Assembly: GCA_903913345.1 (NCBI GenBank)
Contig: CAIWLA010000499.1
Coordinates: 1-12,523 of the forward strand
Direction of reading: 5' to 3'
From: an uncultured Magnetococcales bacterium
Lineage (GTDB): Bacteria; Pseudomonadota; Magnetococcia; Magnetococcales; Magnetaquicoccaceae
Length of the DNA stretch: 12,523 nt
Of the stretch, positions 7,012 to 12,523 are shown one piece after another; within the stretch, counting starts at the first letter, position 1, and the number at the start of each line of letters is the position of its first letter. The notes beneath the pieces were generated by a model. The model had not been told where the DNA came from, did no database searches, and saw nothing but the letters and a program-made list of their open reading frames with translations. Position numbers and translations under genes: made by a program.

Positions 7012-7869
7012 ATGGATCTGGATATCAGCATGGCCCGCATGGCCCACATCACACTGGAAATGGCGTTGGAGGCCATGGCACGGGGCGAACGCACCCCTGA
7101 ACCCGATGCCCTGCCCGACCAGACGCTCTGTGAACTGGGCATCTGGCTGGCCCAAAGCGAAAGAGAGGCCCCGACCCGGTACGATACCCGCTACTCCCTG
7201 ATGATTGCCCACGAACAATTCCATGATCAGGCCAAACGGGTGGTGACGCATCTGGCCGCCGGTCACGCCCCGGGGTCACCACACCCATTGGCCGACGAGA
7301 TGGCACACATGCGCCTCCTCAGTCGAGACATTGTCTTTCTGCTCACCTCGGTCGAACTGGAATATTTACATGAACAGCACCGCAACGAGTGGCTGGCCCA
7401 CCCCCTGAAAAGTCTGTTGCACCGCCTGTTTGACAATCAACATCTCGTTTTGTCCGGGGAGGAAAACATTCTCGATGTCAGCCATGCCCGATTGGCACAC
7501 CTGCGTTGGCTGCAAGAGATGTTCAAATCCTTCCGCAACCGGGGCCGACACATCCTGCTGGACTCGGCGGAGAGCTGTCCCCTGGGGGTGTGGATTCAAA
7601 ACGTGGGCCTGCCCAAATACGCCCGCATCGCGGAGATGACCCTCCTGAACAATGCCCATCAGCGGTTTCACACCCAGGCGGACAAGAGCATCAAATGGCT
7701 GCGAAAAAGACAGGACATTCAAGCAGAACAGGCTTATACGGAGATGCAAACGGCCAGCCGGGAAATTCTCTATGGGTTGTCGCTCATCGAAATCACCCTC
7801 CTGGATGAGATCTCCCTGCGCCGCACCCAAAACCGGATCCGATTCTCCAACCGACGCGTCAAAAAGTAA
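7012..7869 (+). CDS. Stand-alone tandem CZB (chemoreceptor zinc-binding) domain protein
   Basis: A 285-aa soluble, helical protein. ATG 7012 is chosen because GGAGG lies 9 nt upstream and the domain begins just after it. Two full CZB motifs are visible. Copy 1: His12, Cys40 in CELGIW, His67 and His71 in HEQFH. Copy 2: His163 in HLRW, Cys189 in CPLGVW, His216 and His220 in HQRFH. Spacings are nearly equal (28/27/4 and 26/27/4 residues), as expected for the 3His-1Cys zinc site of the family. About 90 helical residues separate the copies and a basic tail (RIRFSNRRVKK) ends the protein. CZB domains normally sit at the end of chemoreceptors, diguanylate cyclases or similar proteins, where they sense zinc or hypochlorous acid. 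Here no HAMP, MCP, GGDEF, kinase or membrane segment is attached. Inference: a cytoplasmic zinc or redox sensor acting on a partner elsewhere. Confidence 0.85.
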   Translation: MDLDISMARMAHITLEMALEAMARGERTPEPDALPDQTLCELGIWLAQSEREAPTRYDTRYSLMIAHEQFHDQAKRVVTHLAAGHAPGSPHPLADEMAHMRLLSRDIVFLLTSVELEYLHEQHRNEWLAHPLKSLLHRLFDNQHLVLSGEENILDVSHARLAHLRWLQEMFKSFRNRGRHILLDSAESCPLGVWIQNVGLPKYARIAEMTLLNNAHQRFHTQADKSIKWLRKRQDIQAEQAYTEMQTASREILYGLSLIEITLLDEISLRRTQNRIRFSNRRVKK

Positions 7870-7966
7870 AACACCCCGTCAGCATTCCGACGACCTTTTT
7901 CCGCCTCATCCACCAAACCACCGCATTTTCCCTCTCTCCATCAACTGGCAAGCGGTTTGCATTAAC

Positions 7967-8000
7967 GTTGGCTACCGGGCGTTGTGTCCCGGCAGCCAAC
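7967..8000. other. 13-bp stem hairpin, possible structured leader
   Basis: GTTGGCTACCGGG (7967-7979) pairs with CCCGGCAGCCAAC (7988-8000) with one mismatch and an 8-nt loop. No T-run follows on either strand, so it is not a normal intrinsic terminator. It lies 80 nt before the small ORF at 8080 and 100 nt after the CZB gene. It could be a leader structure, part of a small RNA, or a 3-prime-end stabiliser. Confidence 0.45.
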
Positions 8001-8079
8001 CGGTGCAGGGCATCTCTCTTCCTCGGCGATCGATTGGCAATCCGTGGCCTTTGTATACCCTGTCAGAAGGATTTCAAAC

Positions 8080-8277
8080 ATGGAAGAGCACCCGGTTTCT
8101 TGTACCCGCCGTCACGGCAACGGCCTGCTCGAACGGATTTCCGTTCGCACCACGCCTCAGGACTGGCACGCACCCACGCTGCATGTGCGCAACCGCTGGT
8201 CCAGACTCAATCCCGGTTTTCCGGTCGCGTTCAACAAAATCCCTGCCGATGTTCGGCCAGAAAGGACAGGTGTCTGA
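8080..8277 (+). CDS. Possible small hypothetical protein (65 aa)
   Basis: An ATG at 8080 is preceded by AGAAGGA with an 8-nt gap, and the frame runs 65 codons to TGA. The product (begins MEEHPVSCTRRHGNG, contains WHAPTLHVRNRW) is basic, with two Trp and several His, no membrane segment and no domain I recognise. Codon choice (CTG, GGC, CGC, ACC) resembles the neighbours. Against it: other frames are open over the same stretch, which GC-rich DNA often allows. A second ATG follows directly after the TGA (8278) and opens 50 codons reaching into the antisense of the DAHP synthase 3-prime end. Confidence 0.35.
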   Translation: MEEHPVSCTRRHGNGLLERISVRTTPQDWHAPTLHVRNRWSRLNPGFPVAFNKIPADVRPERTGV

Positions 8278-8365
8278 ATGATTTATCCCTGTATTTACTC
8301 CCCGGTTCTTTTTCCCAAGGGCGGAAAACGGTTGGGCATTCACATCGGTCGGCAATGGCCGCTGC

Positions 8366-9721
8366 TCAAACCGAGCCGCGCAGAATCTCGGCCACAAGGA
8401 AAGCGACGTCCAGGCTCTGTGCCACATTAAGCCTGGGGTCACAGGTGGTTTCGTAACGCTCGGTCAAATGTTCCTCGCGTATTTCGTGGGAACCACCGAG
8501 GCATTCCGTGACATTATCCCCCGTCAGCTCGAAATGTACGCCGCCTGGAACCGTACCTTCCGCCTGATGGATACTGAAAAAACTTTTCAGTTCTGACAGA
8601 ATATGGTCCATGGAGCGGGTTTTGATCCGGCTCGGAGCCTCATAGGTGTTGCCGTGCATGGGATCGCAGATCCAGGCGATGGACCGCCCCTCTGGAGCCA
8701 GCCCACGCAACAGAGGGGGCAAGGCCTGGCCGATCCGCTGATGACCAAAACGGCCAATCAGGGTCAATCGGCCCGGTTCGTTGTCCGGGTTGAGACGGTC
8801 ACACAAACCCAGTATCCCCGCCACCGTCACGGTGGGGCCTATCTTGACGCCGATGGGATTTTTGACCCCACGCAAAAATTCCACGTGGGCACCGTCCAGT
8901 TGCCGGGTCCGCTCCCCGATCCAGAGCATGTGGGCAGAACAGTCATAAAAATCCCCCGTCAGAGAGTCGCAACGGGTCAAGGCACTCTCATACTCCAGAA
9001 TCAACGCCTCGTGACTGGTAAAATACTCCACCTCGTGCAATACCGAACCGTGTTGGCCCCCATCAATACCAATCGCCTTCATAAAACGCAACGTCTCCCC
9101 CAACTGATCCGCCAGCAGTGCGTACCGCTGGCCCTGGGGACTTTGCGCCACAAAATCCTGATTCCAATGGTGCAGTTGCCGCAAATCGGCAAAACCGCCG
9201 TTCGTAAAAGCGCGCAACAGGTTGATCGTACTGGCCGACTGGAAATAGGCCCGTTCCAGTCGCCTCGGATCCGGAATGCGCGCATCCTCGGAGAAAAAGG
9301 GATCGTTGACCGATTCACCCCGAAAACTGGGGAGGGAGACACCATCCTGAACCTCCATCGGACTGGAACGCGGTTTGGCAAATTGTCCGGCAATACGACC
9401 CACCTTGATGACCGGCTTGCTGAGACCGTGGGTCAGAATGACCGCCATCTGCAACAATACCTTGAGCTTGTCCCGAATGGCATTGGCCGTGAAATCGCTG
9501 AAAGATTCGACGCAATCGCCGCCCTGCAACAAAAAGGCATCGCCACGGGCCACCTCACCCAAATGGGCCTTCAGATCCCGCACCTCACCGGCAAACACCA
9601 GGGGAGGATAGCGGGAAAGATGGGCATAGACCTCCTCCAGGGCACGAAGATCAGGCCATTCCGGTTGTTGCAACGCTTTGAATTGTCTCCACGACTGGGG
9701 ATGCCAAGAGGAATTGGACAC
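8366..9721 (-). CDS. aroG: Class II 3-deoxy-7-phosphoheptulonate (DAHP) synthase
   Basis: It condenses phosphoenolpyruvate and erythrose 4-phosphate, the first step of the shikimate pathway to aromatic amino acids. The 451-aa length fits the plant/mycobacterial class II family. The start is GTG 9721 (SWHPQSWR), with AAGGA 9 nt upstream. Signature stretches run in order: LLQGGDCVESF with metal-binding Cys70, KVGRIAGQFAKPRS, DGVSLPSFRGESVND, GVKIGPT, NPDNEPGRLTLIGR, WICDPMHGNT (metal His), KTR, GGVHFELTGDNVTEC (metal Glu), and TTCDPRLN (metal Asp). All expected metal and phosphate-binding residues are present, so it should be active. The symbol follows mycobacterial usage; naming of class II genes varies (aroF, aroG, aroH). 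It lies 71 nt after the Met-heptad membrane protein gene with no visible terminator between, so read-through is possible, but no functional link is evident. Confidence 0.96.
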   Translation of the reverse strand: MSNSSWHPQSWRQFKALQQPEWPDLRALEEVYAHLSRYPPLVFAGEVRDLKAHLGEVARGDAFLLQGGDCVESFSDFTANAIRDKLKVLLQMAVILTHGLSKPVIKVGRIAGQFAKPRSSPMEVQDGVSLPSFRGESVNDPFFSEDARIPDPRRLERAYFQSASTINLLRAFTNGGFADLRQLHHWNQDFVAQSPQGQRYALLADQLGETLRFMKAIGIDGGQHGSVLHEVEYFTSHEALILEYESALTRCDSLTGDFYDCSAHMLWIGERTRQLDGAHVEFLRGVKNPIGVKIGPTVTVAGILGLCDRLNPDNEPGRLTLIGRFGHQRIGQALPPLLRGLAPEGRSIAWICDPMHGNTYEAPSRIKTRSMDHILSELKSFFSIHQAEGTVPGGVHFELTGDNVTECLGGSHEIREEHLTERYETTCDPRLNVAQSLDVAFLVAEILRGSV

Positions 9722-9792
9722 GATACGGATTCCTTACTGGTTTGATCAGTGAATGTCACCAACAACAAACAGAACCAACCGCTCGCCAAGGA

Positions 9793-10524
9793 TTACCAGG
9801 GCATAAATCGGTTCATGAAACTCATGGGACGGGTGGCACCATTCATGTCGTAGCTCATCATGTTGACGGCTCCGGCGATGACATTGATGGCCTGCGTCAG
9901 AGAAGACATATCCTTCGACATGGGCGTCAGGAGATTCAACTTGCCGGAAATGGCCTCCATGGTCTTGGTCATGCTGACCATGTTATGGCTGATTTCACTC
10001 CCACTGCGATCCATCTGGCCCATATTGGTACCCATCACACCCATGGTGTCCGTCATCTGCTCTATGTTGGTGGACATGCTCTGCATATCGACCGACATGG
10101 TCTCCATATTGTCACTGATATATTCCAGATGGGTAGACATCAGCTCAATATTGTTGGACAACAGTCCTACGTTGGAAGAGAGGCTGCCCATATTCACCCC
10201 CATTTTTGGATCGATGGAGGCCGCCATTGTGCGAATATCCTGGGTCAGGCTGTAAATCAGGAAAAATCCGTACATGGCCAGAATAATGAACGCAAATAAA
10301 GAAGGATAAACAATCAGTTCCCAACGTCGGGCACTCTTGTCGAAGCTCTTGGCAAACTCCGCCAGGACCATACCGGAACAATCACCGCATTCGGCAAACT
10401 TGCCAGCCGGGATAACCGGATAGAGGTTGCGTCCTCGCGGACGTTCATGCTCAACCCGGCCTGACTCGTCGGCACAAGGACCATGCACAGAGGGGGGATC
10501 CGTTGGGGATTGGTCGTCCGTCAT
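9793..10524 (-). CDS. Single-pass membrane protein with long Met-rich heptad coiled coil
   Basis: A 243-aa protein of no family I recognise. ATG 10524 is preceded by AAGGAG with an 8-nt gap; an ATG 8 codons earlier (10548) is less well placed. The N-terminal 68 residues are hydrophilic, with a lone Cys17 and one CxxC (Cys46-Gly-Asp-Cys49). One membrane helix lies at about 69-92, preceded by KSFDKSARRWE, which puts the N-terminus in the cytoplasm and the rest outside. From residue 112 to 202 there are thirteen consecutive heptads without a gap (for example METMSVD, MQSMSTN, IEQMTDT, MGVMGTN). Positions a and d are Met, Ile, Leu or Val, e is mostly Ser or Thr, and g is often Asn. This is a long parallel coiled coil with a methionine-dominated core. 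The gene starts 33 nt after the ParA-like gene. Inference: a membrane partner or cargo positioned by that ATPase. Confidence 0.85.
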   Translation of the reverse strand: MTDDQSPTDPPSVHGPCADESGRVEHERPRGRNLYPVIPAGKFAECGDCSGMVLAEFAKSFDKSARRWELIVYPSLFAFIILAMYGFFLIYSLTQDIRTMAASIDPKMGVNMGSLSSNVGLLSNNIELMSTHLEYISDNMETMSVDMQSMSTNIEQMTDTMGVMGTNMGQMDRSGSEISHNMVSMTKTMEAISGKLNLLTPMSKDMSSLTQAINVIAGAVNMMSYDMNGATRPMSFMNRFMPW

Positions 10525-10557
10525 AAAATCGACTCCTTGGTTAATCACTGACCTGGG

Positions 10558-11214
10558 TTATTCTTTTTCCTGGGCGGGAGCCAGTTCTGGATACAGTTGT
10601 GCCGCCAGACCCAAAAACTCCCTGGCGGCTTTGCTCCCCGCAGACAGTTCAAATACCGCCCGCCCTTCACTGAAAGAGCGTCGATAGGCGGTGCGCTGGC
10701 AAATTTTGCTGCTCAGCAAGGTCACCCCCGCCAGACAGGCCAAGGCACCCTCCGTCTCGTGCGACTCCCGGATACCCGGATGGGTGTCGGCCCGATTGAT
10801 GAACAGCAAGATTTCCGGACGCTCCTTCCGGTTGATCACCGTCTCGTTGATAATATCTCGAAAACGGGCGGTAGACCAGACATCCGCTTGACTGGGGGGC
10901 ACCGGCACCAGAATCCGTTGCGCCATGGCAATGGCCTGCCGCATGGCCCACAAATTGGACGCCCCCACATCCACCAACACCTCCCCCTGGTGCTCCCGCA
11001 TGATCTTGGTCGGATTGCTCTCTGGACGAAAGACCGTAATCACGGGCATCACCCCCTCCTCCCGACGCACCTCGGCCACATCACTCAACGTGGATTGGGG
11101 ATCCAGGTCAAAGGCCACCACATTCTCCCCCTTCCCGGCCAACCAGATGGCCAGATTGAAGGTGATCGTGCTTTTGCCACACCCTCCCTTCAAATTGCCA
11201 ATCACAGTGATCAT
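10558..11214 (-). CDS. Orphan ParA/MinD-family P-loop ATPase
   Basis: A 218-aa protein starting at ATG 11214 so that the protein begins MITVIGNLKGGCGKST, as ParA-type ATPases do; an ATG 15 codons upstream (11259) is unlikely. The deviant Walker A carries both signature lysines (Lys9 and Lys14 of KGGCGKS). Walker A-prime is VVAFDLDPQSTL and the Walker B-like strand is VLVDVGAS. The small size and lack of an N-terminal DNA-binding helix-turn-helix match ParF/McdA/MipZ-like subgroups rather than large plasmid ParA. No parB or parS-like repeat is visible next door. Small orphan ParAs usually position protein cargo such as chemoreceptor arrays, carboxysomes or pili on the nucleoid. The next gene encodes a membrane coiled-coil protein only 33 nt away, which suggests a dedicated partner. 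Confidence 0.9.
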   Translation of the reverse strand: MITVIGNLKGGCGKSTITFNLAIWLAGKGENVVAFDLDPQSTLSDVAEVRREEGVMPVITVFRPESNPTKIMREHQGEVLVDVGASNLWAMRQAIAMAQRILVPVPPSQADVWSTARFRDIINETVINRKERPEILLFINRADTHPGIRESHETEGALACLAGVTLLSSKICQRTAYRRSFSEGRAVFELSAGSKAAREFLGLAAQLYPELAPAQEKE

Positions 11215-11341
11215 GGTGATCGTTCCCGGATGAAGAACAAGAGCCGTTGGTCCACACACAGTTCCAGGAAAAGCAAACGGTACACGTCAGAGAGTACATG
11301 GTTCAGTGGGTATTTGAAAACCGTCCATCAACATCCCGGCG

Positions 11342-11377
11342 AAAATAAAAAAAGGGGTGGGAAACCCGCCACCCCTT
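11342..11377 (-). terminator. Rho-independent terminator of the Gly-rich protein gene
   Basis: On the minus strand, AAGGGGTGG (11377-11369), an 8-nt loop and CCACCCCTT (11360-11352) form a 9-bp stem, followed at once by a T-rich tract (TTTTTTATTTTC). It sits 47 nt after the stop codon at 11424 and ahead of the ParA-like gene, so the two are separate transcripts. Confidence 0.82.
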
Positions 11378-11423
11378 CTTCCATTGTCAGCCTTTCCATC
11401 CGTCAACGGACAGCCATTCAGGC

Positions 11424-11921
11424 CTACTGTTTGGCGTTGTCGTCTGCGGGAGGAGCGGACGGATGACCAGCCTGCGGTCCACCGGGACCACCATAGCCAG
11501 GACCATAACCGGGGCCAGGACCATAACCGGGGCCGGGACCATAACCGGGGCCAGGACCATAACCATTGCCACCGTTATAACCGCCGCCATAGCCATTGTT
11601 CCAGTTGTTGCGGTTGTTCCAGTTGTTGTTGCCGTTGCCACTGCCATTGCCATTGCCGGAACCGGCCACATCACCGCCTCCGCCCATGTTGAAGCCAAAA
11701 TTGCCATTGCCATTGCCACGGCCACTGCCGTTGCCATTGCCATTGCCCATCATGTTGTTGCCCCAATTGTTGTTATTGTTCCAACCATTGTTGCCCCAAC
11801 CATTGTTGCCCCAACCATTATCGCCCCAACCCGGACCCCAGGCAGACGCCTCGCTCGCCGAAAAGAAAGCCGCGCTTCCCAGAATGGCGGCCACCGCCAA
11901 TACACTCAGACATTTTTTCAT
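11424..11921 (-). CDS. Secreted Gly/Asn/Trp/Tyr-rich repeat protein, sulfur-globule-protein-like
   Basis: A 165-aa precursor with a clear signal peptide (MKKCLSVLAVAAILGSAAFF, cleavage after ASEASA near residue 27). The mature part is almost wholly low-complexity in blocks: WGxNGWGNNGW repeats, NGNGNGSGRGNG, a short FGFNMGGGGD spacer, NNWNNRNNWNNG, then GYGPGP repeated about four times, and a tail GHPSAPPADDNAKQ. This composition, a Trp-rich start after the signal and an Ala/Pro/Gln tail recall sulfur globule proteins that coat periplasmic sulfur deposits in sulfur oxidisers, but compositional likeness is weak proof. Other Gly-rich envelope or biomineral proteins are possible. The start ATG 11921 has CGGAG 7 nt upstream. 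A terminator follows at 11342-11377. A similar Gly/Tyr-rich gene ends upstream at 12307. Confidence 0.8.
   Translation of the reverse strand: MKKCLSVLAVAAILGSAAFFSASEASAWGPGWGDNGWGNNGWGNNGWNNNNNWGNNMMGNGNGNGSGRGNGNGNFGFNMGGGGDVAGSGNGNGSGNGNNNWNNRNNWNNGYGGGYNGGNGYGPGPGYGPGPGYGPGPGYGPGYGGPGGPQAGHPSAPPADDNAKQ
11500..11565 (-). repeat. 18-bp tandem repeat encoding GYGPGP
   Basis: GGACCATAACCGGGGCCA (plus strand) occurs three times head to tail at 11500-11517, 11518-11535 (last base G) and 11536-11553, with a partial fourth copy to 11565. The near-identity of the DNA, not just the protein, points to recent repeat expansion in the Gly-rich gene. Confidence 0.85.
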
Positions 11922-11926
11922 TAGAT

Positions 11927-12306
11927 GACTCCGTTAAATTATTGACCTTGAAGTAAAGACAGGGAAGACATTGAATTTGCGAATAAATCTGCTGTGCAGC
12001 CCAAAGGCGAAGTGGCGGACGAAACCAACGACCCACCCGTTTCATGACAGGCACCATCATTGACACGCCCGCACATTGGCCAGCAAACGTGCCGGCGACG
12101 TTATTCACGCACTCTTTACCAGCCCCATACCGGTACTGATGACCGGCCACAACCGAGACCGCCCCAACCGGGACTGCCCCAACTCGAACAACCTGAACAC
12201 CGACCCAGCGGACCCACTCCTCCCATAAGAAAAAGAGATCCCCAGAGGTAACATGCCGGAAACCCCCCGCCATGTCAAGCCAAATAAATCCCACCCCCAA
12301 ACAAAT
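11927..12306. other. Intergenic region without a supported gene
   Basis: About 380 bp lie between two Gly-rich protein genes on the minus strand. Open frames exist, but their translations look like GC-rich noise. ACATGCCGG (12251-12259) and CCGCCATGT (12267-12275) form an imperfect 9-bp hairpin, with a T5 run on the minus strand about 17 nt further downstream; this is at best a weak terminator for the gene ending at 12307. The promoter of the gene starting at 11921 should lie here, but no convincing -35/-10 pair is seen. Confidence 0.5.
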
Positions 12307-12523
12307 TTATCGATCGTCATCCCACCCCCTTCGTCCATAGGGCGAACCCTCTCGTGACCGATACCCCTCCTCCGCAGGGGGCAACCGCCGATCATAACGG
12401 TCTCGGCCCCACCCCTCCCCGTACCGGTCATCCCCCCACTCCTCAGGGGACCAACCACCCCCATAATAGGGATTCCGCCGACCCACGCCATAACCCCCAC
12501 CGTAGGGATAACCACCCCCATAA
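12307..12523 (-). CDS. C-terminal part of a second Gly/Tyr/Arg-rich protein (N-terminus beyond window)
   Basis: A minus-strand frame entering from the right edge is open for 71 codons to TAA (12309-12307). It reads as a biased protein: YGGGYPYGGGYGVGRRNPYY, then WSPEEWGDDRYGEGWGRDRY, and the charged end GRRGWDDDR. The Tyr-Gly-Gly pattern followed by Arg/Asp/Tyr-rich sequence is protein-like and unlike the two other frames, which supports this frame. It resembles its neighbour at 11424-11921 in Gly and aromatic content but is far more charged and lacks Asn runs. Without the N-terminus, secretion and family cannot be judged. Confidence 0.6.
   Translation of the reverse strand, partial: YGGGYPYGGGYGVGRRNPYYGGGWSPEEWGDDRYGEGWGRDRYDRRLPPAEEGYRSREGSPYGRRGWDDDR

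Larger units (their letters stand above)
7870..8365. other. Poorly explained intergenic stretch
   Basis: About 500 bp lie between the CZB gene and the convergent DAHP synthase gene. Just after the CZB stop, CGTC-8 nt-GACG followed by CTTTTT (near 7878-7902) is a very weak terminator candidate. Further on are a strong hairpin (7967-8000) and a small ORF (8080-8277). Frames on both strands are open here, but none translates into recognisable protein. No tRNA or known riboswitch could be recognised by eye. Confidence 0.5.

Noticed and set aside
8278..8430. 50-codon ORF starting directly after the small ORF
   Set aside because: No ribosome binding site of its own, overlaps the 3-prime end of the DAHP synthase gene on the other strand, and has no recognisable features.
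8603..9745. Plus-strand frame opposite the DAHP synthase gene
   Set aside because: Mirrors a highly conserved enzyme on the other strand; low-sense composition.
11500..11565. CRISPR-like short repeats
   Set aside because: Copies are directly adjacent with no spacers and encode GYGPGP in frame; they are coding tandem repeats.
11463..11928. Plus-strand frames with Thr/Ile/Ala or Leu/Pro repeats
   Set aside because: These are antisense translations of the Gly-rich repeat gene, which has a signal peptide and ribosome binding site on the minus strand.
11818..12300. 160-codon minus-strand frame upstream of and overlapping the Gly-rich gene
   Set aside because: Composition looks random for GC-rich DNA, it overlaps the well-supported start at 11921 in another frame, and no motif is visible.

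Overview
The window reads as chromosomal DNA of a GC-rich Gram-negative bacterium. It holds Sec-type signal peptides, a periplasmic FecR-like protein, a CHASE2 receptor cyclase, a class II DAHP synthase and a glycine-rich secreted protein of sulfur-globule style. The mix is compatible with a chemoautotrophic or magnetotactic alphaproteobacterium such as Magnetococcales, but that placement is impression only; no marker gene fixes it. No rRNA, tRNA, IS element or CRISPR array is visible.

Left part (1-6800), all on the minus strand. In transcription order: a gamma-class carbonic anhydrase-like protein (6800-6258); a soluble Ser/Thr kinase overlapping it by 4 nt (6261-5395); a gap with an AT-rich palindrome and a possible promoter; a secreted FecR-like protein (5159-4203); a perfect 14-bp hairpin (4120-4153); a CHASE2 class III adenylate/guanylate cyclase (4069-2000); and, 28 nt further, a membrane-anchored pseudokinase with a PEGA domain (1971-1, running off the left edge). 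The pseudokinase is one long open frame that every catalytic-residue check marks as inactive. FecR, CHASE2 and kinase/PEGA genes are a recurrent neighbourhood in Proteobacteria and Cyanobacteria, so this looks like an extracytoplasmic sensing module feeding cyclic-nucleotide and phosphorylation outputs.

Middle part. The only convincing plus-strand gene (7012-7869) encodes two complete chemoreceptor zinc-binding (CZB) domains and nothing else, transcribed divergently from the carbonic anhydrase. It is followed by about 500 bp without a firm gene (7870-8365), which contains a 13-bp-stem hairpin and a small ORF with a good ribosome binding site.

Right part, minus strand. A small orphan ParA-like ATPase (11214-10558), then a single-pass membrane protein whose outer domain is thirteen uninterrupted methionine-rich heptads (10524-9793), then a class II DAHP synthase (9721-8366) are co-directional and closely spaced. 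Upstream lies a secreted Gly/Asn/Trp/Tyr-rich repeat protein with its own terminator (11921-11424), a 380-bp gap, and the C-terminal end of a second Gly/Tyr/Arg-rich protein that enters from the right edge (12523-12307). The most notable items are the fully degenerate pseudokinase in the cyclase operon, the ParA plus Met-heptad membrane protein pair, and the stand-alone double CZB protein.
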